A stretch of 5,060 nt of DNA from Alphaproteobacteria bacterium (lineage in GTDB: Bacteria; Pseudomonadota; Alphaproteobacteria; Puniceispirillales; Puniceispirillaceae): the NCBI GenBank assembly GCA_011525265.1, contig WTHV01000230.1, positions 1-5,060 of the forward strand. Reading direction: 5' to 3'. Positions 1 through 5,060 of this stretch are shown in pieces; within the stretch, counting starts at the first letter, position 1, and every line of letters begins with the position of its first letter. The notes under the pieces are model-generated. The model searched no databases. It was not told the origin of the DNA and worked only from the letters and a program-made list of their open reading frames with translations. The position numbers and the translations under genes are program-made.

Positions 1-493
1 CTTTGGCATTCATATTGGTGCGACGGAAAAAATAGGTCTGCACATCCATTTGCTGAATAGATGTATCACCTGCTGCAATCAAATTATGTACATATTGGTG
101 CGAGGGATTAAAGCGACGCACATGACCTGCCATTCCGACAAGGCCTGTTTCCTGTTGTTTGGCCACAAGCGCTTGTGAATCGGCGAGGCTATCTGCCATC
201 GGGATTTCAACAAGCACGTGTTTTCCAGCCGCCATTGCCTTTATACCTTGAGAGGCGTGAAGCTGTGTAGGCGTTGCTAGAACAACCGCATCTAGCTCTT
301 CGCACGCCAAAAAGGCATCATAATCATCAAAACGATGCGGCACGTTAAACGCGTCACCCGCTTTATCTGCTTTTTCCATAGAGGTTGCCATCACAGCCGT
401 GATCTGGGCATCCGCAATTTCAGATAATGCTTCAAGATGCTTGGTGCCAAATGCGCCATTAGCGCCTGCTACACCAATACGTATTTTTGTCAT
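1..493 (-). CDS. ligC: 4-carboxy-2-hydroxymuconate-6-semialdehyde dehydrogenase LigC, N-terminal part (cut by window edge)
   Basis: This enzyme oxidises the ring-cleavage product of protocatechuate (CHMS, in its cyclic hemiacetal form) to 2-pyrone-4,6-dicarboxylate using NADP+ in the cytoplasm. The gene starts with ATG at 493 and reads leftward off the window. The 164 visible residues are about half of a protein that is usually a little over 300 long. Seen directly: a Gfo/Idh/MocA Rossmann fold opening with a glycine-rich loop at residues 7-16 (GVAGANGAFG), ATPTQLHA at 73-80, EIPMADSLAD at 96-105, GHVRRFNPSHQ at 123-133 and IQQMDVQTYFFRRTN at 146-160. From memory, the last blocks closely match Sphingobium SYK-6 LigC and separate it from generic sugar oxidoreductases of the family. 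The usual EKP lysine of the superfamily is Ile97 here. An AAGGGA ribosome site lies just before the ATG, 22 bases after the ligB stop, so it is the third gene of the ligABC operon. No frameshift is seen in the visible part. Confidence 0.93.
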   Translation of the reverse strand, partial: MTKIRIGVAGANGAFGTKHLEALSEIADAQITAVMATSMEKADKAGDAFNVPHRFDDYDAFLACEELDAVVLATPTQLHASQGIKAMAAGKHVLVEIPMADSLADSQALVAKQQETGLVGMAGHVRRFNPSHQYVHNLIAAGDTSIQQMDVQTYFFRRTNMNAK

Positions 494-515
494 CGTCCCT
501 TATCCAATCTTCAGA

Positions 516-1358
516 TTATTCATTATTCTCTAAAATGATCGCCCCATAGGCTGTGGCAGAAACAGGGATATGATAGAAGCGATAAATTTCATTCACCTTA
601 TCATTTAGCGCACCACGCATCACATTCCACATAATCATCTCAATCCCTTCACAGCCGGCATCTCTGATAAATTCCGTATGCGAAATATGGGCATTAGCTT
701 CTGGGTCAGCTGTGAGATTATCCAAGAAACGTTTATCAAATTCTGGATTTACAACACCGGCTCTTTCACCACCTAGTTGATGTGATAGGCCGCCTGTGCC
801 CCAAATGCCAACCGTGATATCATCAGGGAAGCTTGCCACTGCTCTGCCAATGGCTTGACCAAGCTTGTAACAGCGAAGGGCTGTTGGTAGCGGGTGCTGA
901 ATAACATTCACACATAAAGGAATAACAGCGGCAGGCCATTCATCTGGCTGATCATAGGCAATTGATAATGGCACCGTACAGCCATGATCAACCTCAAGGC
1001 TTGCCGCAACGGCCATATCAAATTCTTCGGCCATTAAGCTTTCAACCAAATGCCATGCTAATTCTGGATGACCTTTTAGCTGGGGTACTTTGCGTGGCCC
1101 CCACCCCTCATCTGCTGGGGTGAATTCCTCACCCACACCAATGGTAAAGGTGGAATAATTATCAAGAGAGTAAGAGGTCGCATGATCGTTAAACACGATG
1201 ATATTAACATCAGGCACATTATTTTTATGCCATTCGCGCAATGGCGCAAAGCCGGTAAATAGCGGTTGCCAATAAGCCTCGTCTGTTTTGCCATTATCCA
1301 TCGCAGCGCCAACACCTGGCACATGTGATGTTCCCATTCCTGCAATGATTTTAGCCAT
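516..1358 (-). CDS. ligB: Protocatechuate 4,5-dioxygenase beta (catalytic) subunit LigB
   Basis: This is the Fe(II)-binding subunit of the extradiol dioxygenase that opens protocatechuate between C4 and C5 with O2, giving 4-carboxy-2-hydroxymuconate-6-semialdehyde. The protein has 280 residues; SYK-6 LigB has about 300. Seen directly: GTSHVPGVG with His12, NDHAT with His59, TGGLSHQLGG with His193 and EGIEMIMW with Glu240. By known LigB structure these correspond to the iron ligands His12, His61 and Glu242 and the active-site base His195, with a constant offset of two after the first. All catalytic residues are therefore intact. An in-frame ATG at 1400 and another at 1367 exist, but ATG 1358 is chosen. 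It gives the family's normal N-terminus (MAKIIAGMGTSHVP), and an AAGGA site sits 8 bases before it, whereas 1367 has no spacing from that site. The gene overlaps the end of ligA by 8 bases, which suggests translational coupling. A gallate or 3-O-methylgallate dioxygenase is less likely, given the separate alpha subunit and adjacent ligC. Confidence 0.95.
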   Translation of the reverse strand: MAKIIAGMGTSHVPGVGAAMDNGKTDEAYWQPLFTGFAPLREWHKNNVPDVNIIVFNDHATSYSLDNYSTFTIGVGEEFTPADEGWGPRKVPQLKGHPELAWHLVESLMAEEFDMAVAASLEVDHGCTVPLSIAYDQPDEWPAAVIPLCVNVIQHPLPTALRCYKLGQAIGRAVASFPDDITVGIWGTGGLSHQLGGERAGVVNPEFDKRFLDNLTADPEANAHISHTEFIRDAGCEGIEMIMWNVMRGALNDKVNEIYRFYHIPVSATAYGAIILENNE

Positions 1359-1746
1359 TTGACTCATCCTTATATCTGTTGCCTTCAATCGGGCGACCAC
1401 CAGAGAGCATCATCTCTTGAAACTCTTCAAAACTTAATTCTGGGCGTGACATTTTCCCATACATAACTTGCGGGGGCTTTCTGTCATGGCTCACAAGCTT
1501 GAAGGCGTAATAAACATTAGCACCAAGATGCAATAACTCTAAATATTGCCTATCAAGAACAGCCTGTCTTTGGGCATCTGTTACTTTGAATTGTGAGAGG
1601 TACCCCTCTTCATCTTTTGCAAATTCTTCTCGATTTTCTGCCTTATTCAAGGTCATCAAGAACATATTGAGATGATAGCCTTTGCGGTATGAACGGCTAT
1701 CAAGCACATAGGTGCCTGGCACATCATCATAATCGCGCGTGGTCAT
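1351..1746 (-). CDS. ligA: Protocatechuate 4,5-dioxygenase alpha subunit LigA
   Basis: This is the small subunit that pairs with LigB and covers its active site in the heterotetrameric protocatechuate 4,5-dioxygenase; it carries no iron itself. The protein has 131 residues, close to the roughly 139 of SYK-6 LigA. Seen directly: DDVPGTYVLDSR near residues 7-18, then RKGYHLNMFLMTLNKAENRE at about 20-39, which carries the family signature KGYxLNxFxMxLxKAENRE. GANVYYAFKL lies at about 75-84, and a C-terminal SFEEFQEMMLSGGRP block resembles the EEY/MMIDGGR end of known LigA. ATG 1746 is preferred over the in-frame ATG at 1770 because a strong AAGGAGG site lies 6 bases before it and the shorter N-terminus fits the family. 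It is the first gene of the ligABC operon, transcribed away from the LysR gene. Its last codons contain the ribosome site for ligB. Confidence 0.94.
   Translation of the reverse strand: MTTRDYDDVPGTYVLDSRSYRKGYHLNMFLMTLNKAENREEFAKDEEGYLSQFKVTDAQRQAVLDRQYLELLHLGANVYYAFKLVSHDRKPPQVMYGKMSRPELSFEEFQEMMLSGGRPIEGNRYKDESNG
1367..1371 (-). promoter_or_regulatory. ligB ribosome binding site inside the 3' end of ligA
   Basis: AAGGA on the minus strand lies in the last ligA codons, 8 bases before the ligB ATG at 1358. It decides the ligB start and implies that ribosomes finishing ligA feed ligB, which would keep the alpha and beta subunits in equal amounts. Confidence 0.7.
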
Positions 1747-1752
1747 GGCTTG

Positions 1753-1759
1753 CCTCCTT
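1753..1759 (-). promoter_or_regulatory. ligA ribosome binding site
   Basis: AAGGAGG on the minus strand, 6 bases before ATG 1746, is the strongest Shine-Dalgarno sequence in the window. It settles the ligA start and argues against the upstream in-frame ATG at 1770. Its strength suggests high translation of the first operon gene. Confidence 0.85.
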
Positions 1760-1769
1760 TGAAAACTCA

Positions 1770-1798
1770 TTGCCTATCAGATTAGGCTGATTTATATT
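1770..1798 (+). promoter_or_regulatory. Candidate promoter of the LysR gene
   Basis: TTGCCT at 1770-1775 and TATATT at 1793-1798 are separated by exactly 17 bases, a good sigma-70 type match. The predicted start of transcription is around 1805, leaving a leader of under 30 bases before ATG 1833. The spacer is the ATCAG-N6-CTGAT dyad, so a protein bound there would block RNA polymerase. Confidence 0.45.
1772..1791. promoter_or_regulatory. Overlapping dyads in the ligA-lysR control region; candidate LysR operator
   Basis: Two overlapping inverted repeats are present: GCCTA-N6-TAGGC at 1772-1787 and ATCAG-N6-CTGAT at 1776-1791, each with perfect 5-base arms. The second fills the space between the proposed -35 and -10 boxes of lysR and lies just downstream of an AT-rich -10-like box facing ligA. 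LysR regulators usually bind such dyads between their own gene and a divergent target and repress themselves. The dyad is T-N12-A rather than the textbook T-N11-A, so it is a candidate only. The palindromes are observed; binding is inferred. Confidence 0.5.
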
Positions 1799-1807
1799 AT
1801 AAGACAA
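1779..1807 (-). promoter_or_regulatory. Candidate promoter region of the ligABC operon
   Basis: Two readings are possible on the minus strand. One is TTGTCT (1807-1802) with TAATCT (1784-1779) at 17 bases spacing. The other is a perfect TATAAT (1801-1796) with no good -35 box, which would fit an activator-dependent promoter. The sequence does not decide between them. Either one overlaps the lysR promoter and the dyads, so the two directions must interfere or be jointly controlled. Confidence 0.35.
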
Positions 1808-1832
1808 TAACCTTGATTTGGAATGTTTGTTC

Positions 1833-2729
1833 ATGAAATGGAACATAGATGATTTACCTGTTTTCATTGCCGTTGCTGAAATGCGCGGCATCACAGGGGC
1901 GGCGAAACGCTTAAACATGCCGAAATCAACGGTTAGTCGCACATTATCACGCCTTGAGAATGATCTTGAGGTGCGCCTATTTAATCGTAACACGCGCGAG
2001 TTTCACCTCACCGCAGAAGGGGTAGTGCTCTTTAATCATGCCCAAGTGGTGCTTGATCATGTCAAAGCCACTGATGAAGCGGTTGCTGGTTTGCGCCATA
2101 CACCATCTGGTGCGTTGAAAGTCTCTCTGCCAATGGCTTTTTCACGCGATGTCATCGGCGGGCATTTGCTTGCCTTTAATGAACAATATCCAGATATTCG
2201 GCTGCAAATTATGGTCACACCTCATAGTGTGAATTTGATGCGTGAGGATCTTGACCTTGCCTTTGTTGTGGGTCTGCCTGAAAATTCTGAAATTGTTGCC
2301 AAAAAAATCTTAGACTCTCCCCTTATCTGGGTCGCAAATGCTGACTATGCCGATAAGCGCATCAGACATGAGACGATAGAAGATTTGCAGACTCATTTGA
2401 TATATTGCGAGAGACGCTATCAGGTCGCTGATTTTCAAGTGCGTGATGATACGGGCCGCCATGCCATTGATATGTCTCATCTGATGACTGTGAATGACCC
2501 TTTGATATTGCGGCAAATCATCATTGATGGGGGCGGCGTTGCTCTCTTGCCACAATTATATTGTCAAAAAGAATTGGAAGCAGGCCAATTACGCCGCGTC
2601 TATCATAACATTATGAGCGATGAGACAGCCCAAATTTACGCGCTAATGCCCTCTTTGCGCCTACAGCCGCAAAAAGCACGACTATTCATAGAGTTTGTTG
2701 AAGAGATCGTTCAACAGAGAATCAAATAA
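1833..2729 (+). CDS. LysR-type transcriptional regulator, probable regulator of ligABC
   Basis: This 298-residue protein has the normal LysR length. The N-terminal winged helix-turn-helix spans about residues 4-63 (IDDLPVFIAVAEMRGITGAA, then LNMPKSTVSRTLSRLENDLE and LFNRNTREFHLTAEG). A linker helix follows at about 64-90, and a ligand-binding domain runs from about 92 to 295, beginning SGALKVSLPMAF. ATG 1833 is chosen because it puts the helix-turn-helix at the usual distance from the start; a TTG at 1818 in the same frame would only add five residues. The ribosome site is weak (GGAA, 9 bases away), which suits a low-abundance regulator. The gene is divergent from ligA over 86 bases, the classic layout for a LysR protein controlling its neighbour. 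The inducer is likely a pathway aromatic or intermediate, by analogy with LigR of SYK-6, but orthology to LigR is not shown and the fold resembles the CrgA-like branch. It may also act on the downstream SDR/ALDH genes through a box at 2762-2774. Confidence 0.9.
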   Translation: MKWNIDDLPVFIAVAEMRGITGAAKRLNMPKSTVSRTLSRLENDLEVRLFNRNTREFHLTAEGVVLFNHAQVVLDHVKATDEAVAGLRHTPSGALKVSLPMAFSRDVIGGHLLAFNEQYPDIRLQIMVTPHSVNLMREDLDLAFVVGLPENSEIVAKKILDSPLIWVANADYADKRIRHETIEDLQTHLIYCERRYQVADFQVRDDTGRHAIDMSHLMTVNDPLILRQIIIDGGGVALLPQLYCQKELEAGQLRRVYHNIMSDETAQIYALMPSLRLQPQKARLFIEFVEEIVQQRIK

Positions 2730-2746
2730 AGTTCACCTAGTGAACT
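2730..2746. promoter_or_regulatory. 17-base perfect palindrome, candidate operator upstream of the SDR gene
   Basis: AGTTCAC-CTA-GTGAACT has perfect 7-base arms around a 3-base centre and begins directly after the LysR stop codon. There is no T-run after it on the plus strand, so it is a poor terminator. The short spacer and symmetry resemble operators of MarR, TetR or GntR class repressors, and it is not a T-N11-A LysR box. No such regulator is encoded in the window. Confidence 0.5.
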
Positions 2747-2750
2747 AAAC

Positions 2751-2761
2751 CACTTGAAGTG
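2751..2761. repeat. Short palindrome between the two candidate operators
   Basis: CACTT-G-AAGTG is an 11-base inverted repeat with 5-base arms. It directly abuts the following TGATA dyad and lies four bases after the 17-base palindrome. On its own it could be chance; it is noted because three palindromes sit back to back within 45 bases. Confidence 0.35.
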
Positions 2762-2774
2762 TGATAGTTTATCA
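2762..2774. promoter_or_regulatory. Candidate LysR box (T-N11-A with dyad symmetry)
   Basis: TGATA-GTT-TATCA has perfect 5-base arms and exactly fits the T-N11-A pattern of LysR-type regulators. It lies 57 bases before the SDR start codon and downstream of the LysR gene itself, so the product of 1833-2729 is the obvious candidate to bind it. No convincing -35/-10 pair is visible between it and the SDR gene, which would be consistent with an activated promoter or with read-through from lysR. Confidence 0.45.
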
Positions 2775-2818
2775 ACAAAAGTTTAAGGACAATTACAACA
2801 AATTCATGCGCGCCTAGC

Positions 2819-2823
2819 GAGGA
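2819..2823 (+). promoter_or_regulatory. Ribosome binding site of the SDR gene
   Basis: GAGGA lies 8 bases before ATG 2832. The in-frame ATG at 2823 overlaps this site and so cannot use it, which decides the start in favour of 2832. Confidence 0.65.
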
Positions 2824-2831
2824 TGAGATTC

Positions 2832-3581
2832 ATGAAATTAGCTGTTACCGGCGGTGTCTCAGGCATCGGAAAAGCCACAATTACCCATCTTTTGGCACAA
2901 GGTCATGAGGTCACAATCTATGACCTTCACAAGCCAGATTTTGACTGCGAATTTATCCCGCTTAATCTGATGGAGACAGAATCGATTGATGCCGCGCTTG
3001 CGGCGACCACAGGCCAGTATGACGGGCTATGTCACATTGCAGGCATACCGCCAAGAGATGATAATACCGTCCCATGCTTGATGATTAATGCGATTGGCGC
3101 CTTTCGCTTTATCGAGGGCTTTATGCCAAAATTACATAAAGGCAGTGCAGTTGTCAGTGTCGCCTCTCGTGCAGGGATGGGGTGGGAAGGCAACACCCAA
3201 ATGCTTGATAGCCTGATTGCTTGCGCACCAGATGCCCTGCCACAATGGGCTCAAGATCATGATGTGGGTGCTACCTTGGCATATCGGCTATCAAAACAGG
3301 CTGTGATTTATTGGTCTGTCCTACAAGTCTCACATTATATTGGCCAGAACCGCTTTATCACCATCAGCCCTGCCGCAGTGGACACAGGGATTTTAGATGA
3401 TTTCGTCAAAGCCTTTGGCCCGCAGGTAGAGGCTAATTTGGCACGCGTGGGACGCCCTGGTAAACCAGAAGAAGTGGCAGAGACAATCAGCTTTGCTGTC
3501 AGCAATAGCGCAAGCTGGCTCAACGGGATTGATATTGTTGTTGATGGCGGTATGGGCGCGCTGAATTTAAAATTAGGATAG
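2832..3581 (+). CDS. Short-chain dehydrogenase/reductase, 3-alpha-hydroxysteroid / coniferyl-alcohol dehydrogenase type
   Basis: This 249-residue cytoplasmic NAD(P)-dependent alcohol dehydrogenase/ketoreductase has its cofactor motif TGGVSGIG at 6-13. Asp31 at the end of the second strand favours NAD(H) over NADP(H). The catalytic set is Asn87 (INAIG), Ser112 (VASRAG), Tyr151 and Lys155 (YRLSK), and it is intact. The Ser-to-Tyr distance is 39 residues against about 13 in FabG. A matching insertion is known in Comamonas 3-alpha-hydroxysteroid dehydrogenase/carbonyl reductase (Ser114, Tyr155, Lys159), and the related CalA coniferyl alcohol dehydrogenase is annotated in the same family. The C-terminal GRPGKPEEVAE and SWLNGIDIVVDGG blocks are typical. 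Start 2832 is set by the ribosome site. The ALDH gene follows after 10 bases, so the two are co-transcribed and probably act in sequence (alcohol to aldehyde to acid). Next to lig genes an aromatic alcohol such as coniferyl, vanillyl or 4-hydroxybenzyl alcohol is plausible, but the substrate is inferred. The family call is firm; the exact activity is not. Confidence 0.85.
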   Translation: MKLAVTGGVSGIGKATITHLLAQGHEVTIYDLHKPDFDCEFIPLNLMETESIDAALAATTGQYDGLCHIAGIPPRDDNTVPCLMINAIGAFRFIEGFMPKLHKGSAVVSVASRAGMGWEGNTQMLDSLIACAPDALPQWAQDHDVGATLAYRLSKQAVIYWSVLQVSHYIGQNRFITISPAAVDTGILDDFVKAFGPQVEANLARVGRPGKPEEVAETISFAVSNSASWLNGIDIVVDGGMGALNLKLG

Positions 3582-3591
3582 GGGCCGCATA

Positions 3592-5058
3592 ATGGAAACA
3601 ACCTTATTTATTGATGGTGAAGAGCGCCAAGCCAGAAACAGCGCAACCTATGCCATACATAACCCTGCCCGCCCATCAGAGCTTGTCGGTCACGCCGCAT
3701 CAGCAGGGATTGCAGAAGTTGATGACGCGATGCAATCTGCGCATAACGCTTTTACAAGCTGGTCAGCCACAAGCCTTGATGAGCGTGCCTCGTATCTTGC
3801 CACGGTCGCAGATGAGCTTAATCGTGATGCCGCAGATGTTGAAATGCGCACCCGCCTGTTTACACAAGAGCATGGCAAGACATTATTTGAAACAACGATT
3901 GAAATAAACCGTTTAGCAGATCGCTTTGCCCAAGTAGCTGGCTTTGCAGATGTCATAAAACAAGAAGATGAAATTAAAGGCGCACAATTCGATACTATCG
4001 TAACACGTCAGGCGCGCGGTGTTGTCACGCTGATTGTGCCATGGAATTGGCCTCTGGCTATTCTTGGGTCGAAATTGCCTCAAGCCTTACTTGCTGGCAA
4101 TACGGTTGTCATTAAACTATCCGAACAATCAACACTTGCCCCTGCTTTGACAATCATCAAAATCGCCAAGATGTTTCCAAAAGGTGTGATCAATTTAATC
4201 ACAGGTGATGGCACAAAAATTGGTGATAGGCTTGTTGGTCACCCGCTTGTCAGGCACGTGAATTTTACGGGCTCCATCCCCATTGGCCGGCATGTTATGC
4301 AAACAGCCGCACAGAATATTACACCTGTGACACTTGAGCTTGGTGGGAATGATGCTGGCATTTTGCTTGATGATGTGCCGCTTGATGAGGCCTTTTTCAA
4401 AAAGCTTTATCTAAGTGTATTCCTAACATCAGGCCAAATTTGCATGGCCTTAAAACGCCTTTATGTAAGTGCAAAAATTTTCGATGACGTGGTAGATGGT
4501 CTATCAGCTGTCATGACCAACCAGACCATAGGCGACGGTCTGCAAGACGGGGTCACATTGGGCCCGCTCAATAACCTAAAGCAGAAAAAAATCGTAGAAG
4601 CGATGATAGAAGAAGCACAAACAAGAGGCGAGGATGTCCGCTTTTTTGGCAAGATTCATGATGAGGCACAATTTGCAGAAGGCTATTTCCTGCGCCCATC
4701 TCTTATCGTCAATGCCTCACATGATTTGTCAGCCGTCAAAGATGAGCAATTTGGCCCAACCCTGCCTATCATAGCCTATGATAGCGAAGATGAGGCTGTG
4801 CATTTTGCCAATGATAGCTCTTATGGCCTAAGCTCGTCTGTTTGGTCACAAGACACAAACCGCGCCATGACGCTGGCACGGCGCCTTGAAGCTGGCTTTA
4901 CCAATATTAATGGCCATGGGCCTACTGCGATGGATGGGCTTTCCCCATTTGGCGGCGTCAAACAATCTGGCATTGGTCGTAATTTTGGGGTTGATGGGAT
5001 TAAGCAATTCCAAGATATCCATGCCATTTCCGCGCCTTTGGGTAATTTGCTTGACTGA
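3592..5058 (+). CDS. NAD(P)-dependent aldehyde dehydrogenase, probable aromatic aldehyde dehydrogenase
   Basis: This complete 488-residue ALDH superfamily enzyme oxidises an aldehyde to a carboxylic acid in the cytoplasm. Seen in order: PWNWP at 150-154 with the oxyanion-hole Asn152, VIKLSE at 173-178 with cofactor-binding Lys175, FTGSIPIG at 225-232 (GSxxxG turn), LELGGND at 248-254 with general base Glu249, GQICMALKR at 281-289 with nucleophile Cys284, and EQFGPTLPI at 385-393. The C-terminal block PFGGVKQSGIGRNFG lies at 452-466. All key residues are present. The sequence resembles the classical ALDH branch that includes Streptomyces AldA-like enzymes, not the ALDH3-like CalB coniferyl aldehyde dehydrogenase, so a CalB name is not justified. 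A GGGG ribosome site lies 7 bases before the ATG, and the gap to the SDR gene is 10 bases. Neighbours suggest that it oxidises the aldehyde made by the SDR, giving an acid upstream of protocatechuate. The gene stops two bases before the window end, so any terminator or further operon gene is not visible. Confidence 0.9.
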   Translation: METTLFIDGEERQARNSATYAIHNPARPSELVGHAASAGIAEVDDAMQSAHNAFTSWSATSLDERASYLATVADELNRDAADVEMRTRLFTQEHGKTLFETTIEINRLADRFAQVAGFADVIKQEDEIKGAQFDTIVTRQARGVVTLIVPWNWPLAILGSKLPQALLAGNTVVIKLSEQSTLAPALTIIKIAKMFPKGVINLITGDGTKIGDRLVGHPLVRHVNFTGSIPIGRHVMQTAAQNITPVTLELGGNDAGILLDDVPLDEAFFKKLYLSVFLTSGQICMALKRLYVSAKIFDDVVDGLSAVMTNQTIGDGLQDGVTLGPLNNLKQKKIVEAMIEEAQTRGEDVRFFGKIHDEAQFAEGYFLRPSLIVNASHDLSAVKDEQFGPTLPIIAYDSEDEAVHFANDSSYGLSSSVWSQDTNRAMTLARRLEAGFTNINGHGPTAMDGLSPFGGVKQSGIGRNFGVDGIKQFQDIHAISAPLGNLLD

Positions 5059-5060
5059 TC

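Noticed and set aside
1076..1345. Open frame on the minus strand inside ligB, alternative frame
   Set aside because: It lies wholly within ligB, which has all its catalytic residues, and its translation shows no recognisable domain. It is a shadow frame.
1818..1832. TTG start giving the LysR protein five extra residues
   Set aside because: ATG 1833 gives the usual LysR N-terminus and at least a weak GGAA site; the extra residues resemble nothing in the family.
2730..2760. Rho-independent terminator after lysR
   Set aside because: The stem has only 7 pairs of mixed composition and is followed by AAACCACTTG, not a T-run. On the opposite strand a T-rich stretch follows, but no minus-strand gene ends there.
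1772..2774. A shared direct-repeat motif (CTATCA) linking the lig control region and the SDR control region
   Set aside because: Only six bases are shared, and similar hexamers occur in coding sequence in the window; orientation within the dyads differs.
2761..2776. FNR/Anr box (TTGAT-N4-ATCAA) read on the minus strand
   Set aside because: The half-sites are five bases apart and the second arm ends ATCAC, so spacing and sequence both miss. The T-N11-A LysR reading fits exactly.
3335..3601. Minus-strand open frame over the SDR gene end (and similar ones at 2310-2555, 3690-3956, 4461-4652 and 4821-5027)
   Set aside because: All are antisense to well-supported genes and low in recognisable motifs. 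None has a convincing separate ribosome site or neighbour.
3592..5058. Naming the aldehyde dehydrogenase CalB (coniferyl aldehyde dehydrogenase)
   Set aside because: CalB belongs to an ALDH3-like branch with a different motif around the cofactor site; the PWNWP and C-terminal FGGVKQSGIG blocks here indicate the classical branch.

Overview
The window carries genes for the protocatechuate 4,5-cleavage (meta-cleavage) pathway, a route for breaking down lignin-derived aromatics, plus an adjacent alcohol/aldehyde oxidation pair. Bases 1-1746 on the minus strand hold three genes in transcription order ligA (alpha subunit of protocatechuate 4,5-dioxygenase), ligB (catalytic beta subunit) and ligC (4-carboxy-2-hydroxymuconate-6-semialdehyde dehydrogenase). 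ligC runs off the left edge of the window. Close spacing (an 8-base ligA/ligB overlap and a 22-base ligB/ligC gap) indicates one operon.

Divergent from ligA, across an 86-base shared control region, is a LysR-type regulator (1833-2729, plus). After a 102-base gap rich in palindromes comes a short-chain dehydrogenase/reductase (SDR) of the 3-alpha-hydroxysteroid/coniferyl-alcohol dehydrogenase type (2832-3581). Ten bases further on is a complete aldehyde dehydrogenase (3592-5058). The natural reading is that SDR and ALDH oxidise an alcohol through an aldehyde to an acid that enters protocatechuate. LigAB then opens the ring and LigC forms 2-pyrone-4,6-dicarboxylate; the later steps (usually LigI, LigJ, LigK) would lie outside the window. 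The substrate of the SDR/ALDH pair cannot be read from the sequence.

The regulatory DNA is the least routine part. The ligA-lysR region has a dyad (ATCAG-N6-CTGAT) exactly filling the -35/-10 spacer of a plausible lysR promoter. The lysR-SDR gap has three palindromes in a row; one is a textbook T-N11-A LysR box with dyad symmetry, and another is a 17-base palindrome of a different kind. This suggests that the LysR protein may control both gene blocks and that a second regulator may act on the SDR/ALDH pair.

Organism: a proteobacterium. The LigABC similarity to sphingomonad enzymes and the pathway favour an alphaproteobacterium. Base composition is moderate and fairly AT-rich by eye, below that of typical sphingomonads, which could fit a marine lineage, but this placement is inference. 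I see no mobile elements, RNA genes, CRISPR arrays or clear terminators. Nothing here amounts to a wholly undescribed system; the novelty is in the arrangement, the control sites and the unassigned oxidation pair.
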